Positions 27,730-37,051 of a stretch of 37,500 bases of DNA are shown piece after piece. The notes under the pieces are model-generated. The model saw only the letters and a program-made list of their open reading frames with translations, made no database searches and was not told where the DNA came from. Numbering within the stretch: position 1 is the stretch's first letter; every line of letters starts with the position of its first letter. Made by a program: the position numbers and the translations under genes. The stretch spans positions 900,235-937,734 of the forward strand of contig CAUYUJ010019281.1 of the NCBI GenBank assembly GCA_963575745.1. The letters run 5' to 3'. The DNA comes from Prorocentrum cordatum. Taxonomy: Eukaryota; Sar; Dinophyceae; Prorocentrales; Prorocentraceae.

Positions 27730-28720
27730 AGGCTTCTTGGGGCATTTTTGGGATCTCTTGGGGGGGCTCTCGGGGGCATCTTGGCGGTATTTCTGGAACC
27801 CCCTGGGGCGTCACGAGGGCCTCTTAGAGGGGGCCTCTTAGGGGGTCTCTTGGGGCGTCTCGGGGGCCTCTTGAGGGCTTCTTGGGGCCCGAACATTCTT
27901 AGTTCCTACTCCTGCTGCTCCTTCCTCCTCTCCCCTGCTCTCCTGTGCCTTCGATCCTTCCCGTTTTTTGTTCAACCGTTCCTTCTCCTTGCGCCGCGTG
28001 TCAGCGGCTGGGTGGGCTTCGCGGAGCCCCTTGGGCGCCTCTTCGGGAGCTCTCGGGGGCCTTTGGGGGTCGCCTGGGAGAGTGCGGCTCGAAATGTCCA
28101 GAGTTCTCGGGAGCTTCTTGGGAGCTCTTAGGGGCCTCTTGGGAGGCTTTCCGAGGCGATCTTGGAGGGCCCGTGGGCCTTTGGGGGCCGTCTTGTGGCC
28201 CTCTTGGGCCGCTTTGAGGCCATCTTGGAGGTTTCTTGGGCTGTCTTGGATCGATTTGGGAGGCTGGGCTCGAAATGTCCGTTCGGGTTCCCCGTCTGAG
28301 CTCCCTCTTGGGGCAGTCCGGGGGGGCCATCTTGGGCTCTCTTGGAGGTCTGTTGGGCCGTCTTGGGGCCATTTTGGGCCACCTTGGGACCTTCTTGAAG
28401 CACTCTGTGGGCGATGTTGAGGGCCTCTTGGGCTGTCCTGGAGCGTCGGGAAGCCGAAGAGGTGAGAACACCCAAATCCGTCAAAAACAAAAAAGGAATC
28501 AATGAATCAATCATTTTTGTGGGGGCCCTCTGGAGACGCTTCGTGGAGGCGTCTGTAGGCGCCTTCGAGGCGTCTGAGGCCGCGTGGAGGCGATCTTGGG
28601 CGTCTTGGACCGATCGGTTGACGACTCGGAGCCCTCTTGAATCATCTTTGGGGGCCTCTTGAGTCCTTCTCGGAACGGTTGAAGGGCGCGGAAAACCGCC
28701 TCGGGGAGTTCTGGCATCCT
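27730..28720 (+). repeat. 10-11-bp TCTTGGGCC array, longest block
   Basis: About 1 kb of gggggcctcttagggggtct / ttgggccgtcttggggccat units. Two ggctcgaaatgtcc islands occur at 28086 and 28268, with an AT-rich core at 28432-28525 (gagcgtcgggaagccgaaga then a caaatccgtcaaaaac stretch). A gccattttggg phrase at 28370 is a chance partial match to the spliced leader within the repeat. Confidence 0.87.
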
Positions 28721-28898
28721 TGGGCAGACTTTGCCGGAACTTTGCCGGGAGCTTGCTGGAACCTTGCTGGGTACTAGTTATTCGTCCGGGGACCCCCAGA
28801 GGCCGCCCCGCGCGCGCGAACTAGAGATACTGTGGACCAGTTACCGGAGATCTTAGCACGCCGCTGGCCTGTTGGGCTGTCGAATTTTCTCTGGGTGT
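28721..28898. other. spacer with tgccgg(g)a-type repeats
   Basis: Short tandem-like ctttgccggaactttgccgg and cttgctggaaccttgctggg steps, then GC-rich DNA. I see no gene. Confidence 0.5.
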
Positions 28899-29170
28899 AC
28901 TGGTGCCCGGACAAAAAGTGTCCACACCCAGGGCGGCAAGACACTGCGACGTGATAACAACCGCAACAGCATGATGCACTTGCCTCGCACCCCTCCCCCC
29001 CAAAACCCAAAGTTGAAGTGTCCACATTTTGTCCCTGGCGCGCGGCCTGCCGCCTAACCCCGCCAACTGTGAATTGGGGGAAAGGGGGGTATACATATTC
29101 GTTCGACGTGATTTGACGACGAGTTGTCTTGGCGCGGCAAGTGTGGATACTTTTTGTCCGCCCACCGACG
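28899..29170. repeat. MITE-like segment with ~44-bp inverted termini
   Basis: Left end contains cggacaaaaagtgtccacac (28909-28928). Right end is its reverse complement with a few changes (29139-29160). Similarity extends to about 44 bp per side at roughly 80%. A third, internal, inverted copy of the motif (gtgtccacattttgtccc) lies at about 29016-29033. TA dinucleotides flank both ends but a real target duplication is not proven. There is no coding capacity. Confidence 0.65.
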
Positions 29171-29369
29171 CTACTTTGTGCTCGCGCGCGGGGAGCGAGT
29201 CCGTGCCAGTAGCCTCGCAGGCTGGGCGGCGCGGCCCCGGCCACGTGGGCCGGATGAACGGGGCGGCCGTGCACGGGTGCCCCGCGCGGAACAGCACCGC
29301 GGCGTCGCGCAGTCGTGGGAGCGCGCCCCGGCATCCCAGCAGCGAGGGCGCGGATATAGACACAGACAG

Positions 29370-29592
29370 AGGCTTCCCAGACTGGGGGGGTCCGAGCAGA
29401 CGGGGTCGGAGGATCGCGCCGCATTGCCGATGCATCCATGATGCATGGACGATGCATCGGCGATGCATATGCGGTGCATCGGCGACACTGGCGTGGAGAG
29501 AAAAGGGCTCCACAACGAGCCGCATCGCCGATGCATCGGCGATGCAGCGCGATTTTCCACCCCCATCTGCTCGGACCCCATCTGGGAGGCTT
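29370..29592. repeat. foldback element with gatgcatc palindromes
   Basis: Arms 29370-29435 and 29531-29592 are inverted copies of each other (aggcttcccagactgggggg then tccgagcaga, and so on). About 95 bp lie between. The inner ends and the loop carry at least five gatgcat/gatgcatc palindromic 8-mers separated by cgg or cga. There is no coding capacity. Confidence 0.85.
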
Positions 29593-29984
29593 AGAAGCTG
29601 GGCTCTGGCCAGAATTGACTTCGATCCACGCGGTGTCATAAACCATTGTTGGGATCGTCACGACACGAACCTGCCATATCCAGACCGCGAGGGCATGGAT
29701 ATGGACATGACCCCAGAACTTCGACGTCGCGCTTGTCCTTCAGCGTGATTCTCTGGAGGTCTGGACTCCACCTTCTCCTCGGGGCTGGCTTTCCATCCCG
29801 AGTCGCGTTTACTGATGGCCGCGGTGCTTGCGGAGGCCCCCGCTGGGGGGCTGAGAAATGCCCCCAAGCCGTCCGCCAGGCCGAGCCCGCGGGTGGGATC
29901 TCTGGGAAGCCCCGGCCCGCGCAGAGGGCGGGCTGTGGCGGCTCCTGCGCATTTCTCGTGGATCCCTGCTGGGTGCCCACTGGG
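29593..29984 (+). other. low-repeat DNA, possible coding segment
   Basis: About 390 bp open in more than one frame on both strands. After an acceptor-like ggcccgcgcag (29926) one plus-strand frame reads AGCGGSCAFLVDPCW up to the next GGA array. This could be a further Nudix exon, since a hydrophobic strand is expected after the box, but the match is too short to call. Confidence 0.2.
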
Positions 29985-30009
29985 AGGGGGAGGAGGAGGA
30001 GGAGGAGGA

Positions 30010-30041
<32 letters not shown>

Positions 30042-30121
30042 GAGGAGGAGGAGGAGGAGGAGGAGGAGGAGGAGGAGGAGGAGGAGGAGGAGGAGGAGGA
30101 GGAGGAGGAGGAGGAGGAGTA
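29985..30121 (+). repeat. (GGA)n array at the 3' end of the LINE
   Basis: About 137 bp of gaggaggagg. On the LINE coding strand it is (TCC)n, starting directly after ctctatctgcgtcttac, with no poly-A between. Confidence 0.95.
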
Positions 30122-30312
30122 AGACGCAGATAGAGCGATGCGCCGAGTTCAGGCATGGGACCAGGCAAGAGAACTGGACAAGACGAGGGGCGCACAATCG
30201 CACACCAAAAGAGTACAGCCTGCTATAGCCCAGCACTCGCTTCACGGCGACAGGGCGTGCCCAGACTCATGCGCATCGGCATGAGCGAATCAACAAGTGA
30301 AGAAATGTTCAC

Positions 30313-32124
30313 TTACGCGAGAAGACCCAACCACTGTACGGCAGGATCCGAAACCAGCATTCGGCGAGGCAGAGGAATCGGGTGGCGCCTACCCTCACGC
30401 GGGTGCCTCCCCGAAGCAAAATTATCTCTGCGCCACCTCCGCTGAGGATTTCCCACCAGGACCGAGGGGTCGCAAGTGGCAAACAGTTGTGATCTGGCTG
30501 CGCGCTCTGAGAAAGACCCACAGCGTGTGCATCCAATGAGATCACCCGCCCTATAAAGGATGTGTCCCCTGGCCGCCTCAGGGGGCACGAACCCAAGAGT
30601 GGGAAGGAGGGCCCGAGGGGGTCCGGCGGAGGAACGACTCGGAACGGGACGCGACGTCGACGACACAGCCTCCTCCCCCTCTAAATTTGCAGCGGCCTCG
30701 GGCACCAAGTCCCTGGATGGGGGTCCCAGAAGGCGAGGGCGCTTTTCCCCCGAGGACGCCAGAGGGGCCACTGCCAGGGCCGCTTCCCGAACAATCTCTT
30801 GGGATCGTGTGGCAAAAGTCACCCGAGGTCGGACCATTCGAACAAAAGGCTCCGCAAGCTCATCCAACGGCCTGGCCTGGGACCTGGTCGACGGCGCGGG
30901 CGGAGGCGAGGAGGGAGGAGTCACGACAGGAGAAGGGACTTCCACCCGATGCCGAACCGACCTGGCCTGGTCCTGGGAGTCCTCGAAAGGCCTTTTTGGC
31001 CAAGGCTCCGTGGCTCTTTCCGAGGTGACCTCACTCGGCCTCGGGTTCCCAGTGCTCGAGGCCTCGTGAGCCTGCGGAGGCAAAGAAGGGCTCATACGGG
31101 ATCTCACGGCGCACCACTGCTGAGCCATCCTACGAGCCCCCTGAAAGGACCTAGCGAAACGAGGGCAGCGCTGACATTTCCACCCACAGGGCGCACTCTC
31201 AGGGGCGTGCCGTTGCCATCCGCCTGGCAGCACCTGCGGGCGTCGCCGCCGTGCCGCTCGGTCTGCCGCCTGGCGCCTTCGGCTGCGGCTGCGCTGCTGG
31301 GTTCTGCGGCGGCGGGACATCGTCGCGACGCGGTCGGGGTGCGGGTCCGTCAGCTCCTGGGACGATCCAATCCAGCATGCCACCTGACGAACTCGTTCGA
31401 GCAATCGTCGATGTGTGTCCTGAGCTGCATTTGGTATGTAATGAACTGCAAGTCCTCTCTTGGCTGCAACATCCGCGTAGTCATTGCCCTTTTTGCCATC
31501 ATGATGAAAACTCTCTTCAGCAGTCTGCTGGGCCTTCACATATCTGATGGTGAGGTCCGACCTCAGGCCACCATGATCATCGAGGAGTCTCCAGAGCTCC
31601 CGCCACAGGTCCACGTGCTGCCTGCGACGATGCAAACACCATTGACGTCCTTTCTGGAGTCCTTCGATCGTCATCATACAACCCGTGTGATTGTGAAGAG
31701 GAAGTACTCCGTTCCGCAACACCATTACGATCGCGTACATCTCTGCTCGAGGGACGGACTGTTGATGCCCTGGCAACGGCCCAAAGGCTAGCCCTCGAAG
31801 CTGCGTGCCACTCATAAGCGCAACGCCCCATCCCGCTCTCGCCGCCTCAGGCCAGCCAATGTGGGTCCGTCCCGCACCATCAGTGTATATTTCACCTGTG
31901 ATGTCCTGCTGTTCACCCCCATAAGCATAGCGCCATACCTCTTGAAGATGAGGATGCGGCACGACGGGAAGGCAGTCGCGCGGTAGCAGTCCACGTGTGA
32001 AGAAAAGATCTGCTGGGTCCGCACGTCGGGCTTCCTCGATGACGTCGGGGTCGACCGCCCTTGTGCGAGCCTCCTCCAAGCGAGGACAGAACCACAGCCT
32101 GTGATGCAGTGTGCCTTTAAAACT
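30313..32124 (-). pseudogene. LINE ORF2 fragment: RNase H and C-terminal zinc domain
   Basis: The frame enters at HHRLWFCPRLEEAR (about 32110) and stays open to the stop at 30313. Numbered from the first residue of the MEEART-like start (32079), RNase H motifs are TDGAG (D67), PRAEMYAIV (E113) and GNDYADVAAK (D203). The expected second catalytic Asp is missing at about 138 (MMTIEGLQKG), so activity is doubtful. RNase H removes the RNA template during cDNA synthesis. Downstream come an Arg-rich stretch (RRRRTQQRSRSRRR), a CGWKCQRC motif, a Pro/Ser-rich linker, and a final HILYRAGDLIGCTRCG...C zinc-binding module typical of the C-terminus of such elements. Confidence 0.85.
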
Positions 32125-32510
32125 TCATCCTGAACTTCATCATCCTTCACCTCAGGCGGCACCTGTGGCAGGCGCAAACAGATAGCAGATTCAGCGATAG
32201 AAGCCTGGCCCCTGTGATCGTCCTCCTCGGCCTCTGGAGTCGAAGTGTCCAAGGTAGGCATACACTGCAGACAACAACCATGATTGGTATATCCATGCTG
32301 AAGCAATCGCCATTGGGACCATTGCCCTCCAATGATAGTGCGGCGTAGGGTAGCCTGAACCCTCTGCGACATCTTCCAGGTCTTAGCCTGGTCCTTGGGC
32401 CAGGTCTTGAGCCTGGTCATTAGTCTTAGCAATCCAGTATCCACACTCCTGTCTCGCAGGGGCTGGGAGTTCTGGCGCATGATCTGCTCGGGTCGCCCAT
32501 TCCCCCCCAC
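32120..32510 (-). pseudogene. LINE ORF2 fragment between thumb and RNase H
   Basis: In the frame running 31812-32627, the part that looks original is about 32120-32510. It includes LRRTIIGGQWSQWRLLQHGY and a CLQC motif, the usual GG.W...R...HG...C..C stretch between reverse transcriptase and RNase H in these elements. Frame changes occur at both ends (near 32500 and 32115). Confidence 0.6.
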
Positions 32511-32818
32511 TTGAGATTCGCATGAGCCCGTCTGGCTAGGGTGCGAACCCAGTCTGGTGGCACTTCCGTGGGATCCAGTTGGACACCTGACGCCGTCTTC
32601 CAGTGAAAAGCCGAGGTCGCCCTCCACCGCAGACGCTGCAAAATGTTCCAGACGGCCCCCGCGGGGCCTGCCACGCCCCTGGCTTCAGGACTGACCCCAA
32701 GGCGGGCCCCCTGAGTGGCGAAAGCCTTCTCCATCAAAGAGTGGGGCGCGGCGGGATCCGAGGCCATCTGGGCCCATTGATACAATGGTTCTGCCACGGC
32801 AAAGACCTGGATGTTCAT
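32426..32818 (-). pseudogene. LINE ORF2 fragment: thumb/connection region
   Basis: Begins NIQVFAVAEPLYQWAQM and continues with LQRLRWRATSAFHW and WVRTLARRAHANLKW, the conserved Trp/Arg-rich stretch downstream of the polymerase palm in dinoflagellate-type LINEs. It is shifted by one frame relative to the reverse transcriptase part (break near 32830), and its last ~25 codons are probably out of frame. Confidence 0.6.
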
Positions 32819-33965
32819 TACGACGAGGTTCCAGTTGCGAGGCCAGCCATGAGGATGTTCCTGGCGGAATCCTGTGCCATCCCAGTCTCGTCATCTTTGT
32901 CATAGATCGAAGGATACTGGCCGAAGCTCCGACAATCTGAACACCATTGAGCATCGCTGGGGCCAAGGAAGGCTGAGCAATGGCCCGTCCTATGCGCGCA
33001 AGACCCATCAACCTCCTGAAACGAGGGAGGCTCTTCTTGAGCTTTCGCATGCGTTTCCTGATCAAAGAGAATTGTAACCTGCGGCCTCCTCTAGTTTCCA
33101 TGCCCAGTACTTCCAGAGCAGATGTGGCCTGGAACCCATGATTGCGCATGATGTGAGCCACCTTCGCCGCCACCCCATGGATGGATGAAAGCAGCTTAGC
33201 CTTGTCTCTAGCGATTGGCAAGTCCAGGGCACGAAGGACTGCCGCTAGGCGCTGTAGGATGCGGACCGGGTGATACACCAGATCCTGCGGGGAGGACTCC
33301 ACTTGCAAGGTGATGTCATCAGCATGGATGTCAAGAGTATGCTGCGCACTGTCATTCGCGAAAGACTGCTCGAACATGTCGAACGGAAGCACCGTGACCA
33401 GCTGCAGCAGAACCATTGCTACTGAGCAACCTGGAAGCACGCCTCTCTGTACCTGCACCGCGTATGAGAAAGACGTCCCCCATCTAATCCGTCGCGGCGC
33501 ATAGTACATGGCCAGACAGAGGCGTCGCAGTGCAGTAGGAAATTCCGCCTCCGCAGCAGCTCGTAGGACGCGATTCCAACATGCCCTGCCAAAGCCTTTG
33601 CTGATGTCGATCAGGGCTGTGAGTGTGCCCGTGTCCGCCTTGCCCTCTCGTGCTTCATCGTGAAGTAGTGCGCGCGCTCCCACCTCCAAAGTGGACTTAC
33701 CCGCGCCAAGAGCAAAGCACGGCCTGCTGTGATCCGCTATCCACAGGCGAACGTGCACTATGCGAAGCTTTGTAGACACCCGATACAGCGATGGCAACAG
33801 GGCAATCGGGCGAAAACCCCCTTGGGGTTTAGCCAGAAGCATAATGTGTACAGAGAGCATCGGCGAGGGCCATCGCCCCCATGATTCAGCAGCCCAAAAT
33901 AGATATACCACCATCGCCAAAGCAGAGTCCGGTAAGCAATGACCATGCCCTCGGTGGAATCCCAT
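32685..33965 (-). pseudogene. LINE ORF2 fragment: reverse transcriptase
   Basis: The 426-codon frame holds a near-complete polymerase domain. Finger motif: KPQGGFRPIALLPSLYR (46-62). Motif A: LIDISKGF with D120. Motif B: RGVLPGCSVA (174-183). Motif C: IHADD with D216 and D217. The aromatic residue before the Asp pair is His in place of the usual Tyr or Phe. A downstream ARIGRAIAQPSLAPAMLNG thumb stretch follows. The last ~45 codons before the stop at 32685 are out of frame with the rest of the element. The enzyme copies element RNA at a nicked target; this copy is broken on both sides. Confidence 0.93.
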
Positions 33966-33972
33966 CGTGACC

Positions 33973-35715
33973 TTACCCTGTGCGCCACGAGAAGTTTCGT
34001 GCTGCTAGCCGAACCTGATCGACCGTGGGTACTGGTAAGGCCTTGTCTGGTAACTTGGCCAAGCCACTCAAGATATCAGGATCAGCATCATCCAGAAGGG
34101 CGGCAGGTATAACTTCATCCTGCGAATGAGGAGTGTCATTCGGATAATGACCCGTGTGAAGTGAAGCATAGTATGCGTCAGGACCAGCAGGGGTGGTGAC
34201 TGGGCGTCCCTCCCAGATGCCATTCCACATGTCCATCTGACTGTCAGCTATCGCCTGGGGATGGGTGGACAGTTCGCCGTGCCGCTGAGCTTGACTGTGG
34301 ACCCAAGTGTGGATGCGCGTGAGATGGAACAGTGGCGCTGGACCCGAAGCGAAAGTCTCCTTGGCCCACTTGTGAAAACCAGCGAGCCTCGATCTAGCAG
34401 CAACGTTCTCCTGAGAAACAGCGATAGTAGATAGCTGTTCCGCCAAAGCTTCCATCCACAGGGAGGCGGTAGTGGGATGTTGGGCGCTAGCTGCTGTAAG
34501 GATTGGCCATGCGTGATCCAAAAGAAAATGGGCCTCTTTTGTGTGCACGTCCTGTCGGTGTCCAGGCCGTAGAAGACGACCCAAGTGACGCCAGCGGTCT
34601 TGATCCCTCTGCCCACGATCCAGTCGACCGGCGATGTCTCGAACTGCCAGTGCCACTGCATGTAGGTACCTGGGCTGACTGCCCGCAGCAGGATGCGGCC
34701 CACGACGGGGACCGCCGAGAGGACGCCAGATATACTTCGTGCCCTGCGCTCGCCCCGTGTAGGGCTCCTTAGCCTCTATCTGATATATGCGCAGCGCGCC
34801 CTGTTCGGCGTGAGAAACCAAAGCAGCATAGATCACATCGATTCTCTGTTGAGCCTGGGCTGGGGAGGCAGGGACCTTCTGATGGGCGTCAGCCTCGATA
34901 GTGTCCAGGTGATCACGTTCAGGGGGTGGTCCGTGAAGTGGATGGGCCCCCGCACTAAATGGTGCCGCTCGAGGGAAGGCTCGCGGTGATGCCGTGGTGA
35001 GCTGTCGAAGGCACCTTGGGTGAGCTGCAAGTTCGCATCGTACGGGGCGGTGTGGGCGAGCTGGCCAGGCTTCCACGGCATGTGGACGATGGCACGCGGC
35101 CTGTAGGTCACGCGAGACAATCAAGTAGTCAATCATTGAGTAGTTGCCCGCTGCGGATCGGCACGTGCCCGCACCTGAGCAGTACAGGGGGGCACCTGCT
35201 AAAATGTCCGCCATGCCTGATATAACAAAATCCTGAGGAGAGCAGTTCCAATCACCACCCAGAAGAAACGGCAATCCAAAGAAACGAAGGTACTCGGCCA
35301 GTCGGCAATACCGCTGTAGATTGGCTGCGACGCATTCACTGGCCGACTCCATGTAAACAGATCCCAGAAGAAAGCCTCCAGGGAGCCCCATATTCACATG
35401 AATGACCACTGACCACGCTGGGAAGACCTCAAAAGTGCGTTCACCCCCTGGTCCACTAAGCAGCGTAGTGGGCACATGTGACCGCACAAAGATGGCCACT
35501 CCAGCGCTCGGTTTCCCTGATGGGAGGCGACGGCATGCAGTAATGTAAGGCGACCATCCTCTCGTACTGGCCCAGCACCGAGCCTTGTCCAGAAGTCCAC
35601 CATCGATCCTGAGCTCCTGCGCAACCACAATATTAGCGTTCCCCGCACCTTCAGTCAAAAACGCCTGACACGAAGTCCAACAGCTGCCATTGAAGGTGAC
35701 CAGCCCGATTGTGCG
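33973..35715 (-). pseudogene. LINE ORF2 fragment: AP-type endonuclease and linker
   Basis: The frame is open much further upstream only through shadow and GGA-repeat sequence; the domain itself starts about 35715 with LVTFNGSCW. Numbering from there, endonuclease motifs are N9, VAQE (E34), GVAIFVR (72-78), GSVY (Y121), LLGGDWN (D155, N157), SMIDYLIVS (D196) and PHRPV (H222). In most LINE endonucleases the last motif is SDH; here the Asp is replaced by Pro. This enzyme nicks target DNA to prime reverse transcription, so its specificity bears on the GGA flanks. A linker of about 350 residues follows, ending in a TAA at 33973. A further frame change lies between the TAA and the reverse transcriptase. 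Confidence 0.9.
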
Positions 35716-35743
35716 TCTGCGGGATCCCCGAAGCCCACGTCGT

Positions 35744-36655
35744 CTATGAGTACTCCCAGGCCTCTGATGCAGTGCCGTCTGCTGAGGTACGAAATGTCCC
35801 GCCAATCTGCTGGATGCCAACCATCGGGGTCGAAGGCGCAGCGGCAGCGGGCGTCTGCGCGGCAGCAGAAACAGCAGGCGGCGCGGCCAGCTGGCGCTCC
35901 AGGGAAGCCAGGAGTTGAGCCCCCACCGAGTCACGGCTGGCACCCTCCGAGACCGCTCTCTGGGCTTGCGCGAACAGACCCTGAAAGTGAGCGAGGGTCT
36001 GGGTGGCGTCGGCAGCGGCTGCGGCAGAAGCTTGGCCTGTGACACGGGCAGTGGCCTCTGCTGCAGCAGCGGCGACCGCTGCCTGAGCCTGGGCCACCTC
36101 AGCCTGCAAGGTGGAGAGCTCCGCCGCGAGACCCGTGAGCCTCTTCTGCCCGTCGTCCAGCTGCTGCTGCAAGTCCGCCACCCGCTTGGTCTGACTCGCG
36201 TGCTCTGCCTCTTTGGCGGCCAGACGATCCTTGGCGCTGCGCAGGAGGTCGTCGGGTGCCATGCTCGCCCGAGCGGTGGCCTCAGCCTTGGCCAGCTCGG
36301 CTCTGGCCGTGCCCACCATGGGGTGCTCGTCATCCTGGTAGAGGCGGCGCATCTGATGCAAGGCTTTGCGGCACTTGGCGACCTCGCTGTGGGCCCCCTC
36401 GGCGGAGTCCATGGTGGAAGCGGCGCCACTGCCACCAGAGCCAGCATGAAAAGTATCACCACGCGTGCGAGAAGGTCGGCGACTGCGACGTCTCGGATGC
36501 GGCGTGTTCTCGAGGTCCTTCGTCTTCTCTGTGGGACGGCCCTCGCGATCCCTACCGCATGCCCAACACTCCAGACGCGATGGGTAGTTGCTCTTGAAAT
36601 CACATTGCCTGGTGGCCTTGCATGCCCAGACTTTGTTGTCATTGTCCCCTGGCAT
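35744..36655 (-). pseudogene. LINE ORF1: RanBP2-like zinc finger and coiled coil
   Basis: From the ATG at 36655 the frame encodes 303 residues; it is open further back to a GTG at 36892, but the upstream part is Arg/Pro-rich and may be 5' UTR. W10, C12, C18, N23, C30 and C33 form a W-x-C...C...N...C-x2-C finger, a type that binds RNA or protein. It is followed by a basic linker (RRRSRRPSRTRG) and then a long Ala/Gln/Glu-rich coiled coil at about residues 90-215 (AELSTLQAEVAQAQAAVAAA). This is the layout expected of an RNA-binding, oligomerising ORF1 product. No break is seen inside, but the rest of the element is dead. The stop at 35744 lies about 30 bases before the endonuclease domain in another frame. 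Confidence 0.72.
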
Positions 36656-36893
36656 CGGCTGCCCCTTGGGCAGGATGTCACCGTGATGTCCAGCCAGGAG
36701 AGCCCGCGCGGCCACAGCGCGCAGCAGCGATCGGGCGTTGGCCCTTCGCCGCCGCAGGCGCCTGTGCCAGGCGGGAGACGGGGGCGGCTGCGTCGAGCAC
36801 CGCCCGTTATGGCACCTCGCGCGCCCGCGGCGGGGGGCGGGAGGTTGGGGGGTCGGGTGAACGGGCCGCCCCTGGCCCGCCTGCCGAACCACC
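36656..36893 (-). other. LINE 5' region
   Basis: GC-rich segment between ORF1 and the GGA array. It is open in the ORF1 frame with Arg/Ala-rich sequence (RRLRRRRANARSLLRAVAAR). It is either an N-terminal extension of ORF1 or untranslated leader with an internal promoter; the sequence does not decide. Confidence 0.45.
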
Positions 36894-37051
36894 TGGAGGA
36901 GGAGGAGGAGGAGGAGGAGGAGGAGGAGGAGGAGGAGGAGGAGGAGGAGGAGGAGGAGGAGGAGGAGGAGGAGGAGGAGGAGGAGGAGGAGGAGGAGGGG
37001 GGAGGAGGAGGAGGAGGAGGAGGAGGAGGAGGAGGAGGAGGAGGAGGAGGG
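36894..37051 (+). repeat. (GGA)n array at the 5' end of the LINE
   Basis: About 158 bp of gaggaggagg with one ggggg interruption. On the LINE coding strand it reads (TCC)n directly before the element. It is in the same orientation as the array at 29985-30121. Confidence 0.95.

Larger units (their letters stand above)
30122..36893 (-). mobile_element. degenerate LINE-type non-LTR retrotransposon
   Basis: Minus-strand element of about 6.8 kb. Parts in coding order: a 5' region, ORF1 with a RanBP2-like zinc finger, AP-type endonuclease, reverse transcriptase, thumb/connection, RNase H, a C-terminal domain with CxxC motifs, and a short 3' region. At least four frame changes and an in-frame stop break the second ORF, so it is a dead copy. 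There is no LTR and no poly-A. Both ends abut long (GGA)n arrays (30121 and 36894) of the same strand, as expected for insertion into such a microsatellite. The gene order and RNase H tail resemble L1/I-like LINEs described from dinoflagellates. Introns instead of frameshifts were considered, but the breaks fall inside conserved domains without matching borders. Confidence 0.93.

Noticed and set aside
28370-28386. Second spliced-leader relic (gccattttggg)
   Set aside because: Only ten bases match, and they are explained by the local TCTTGGGCC repeat.
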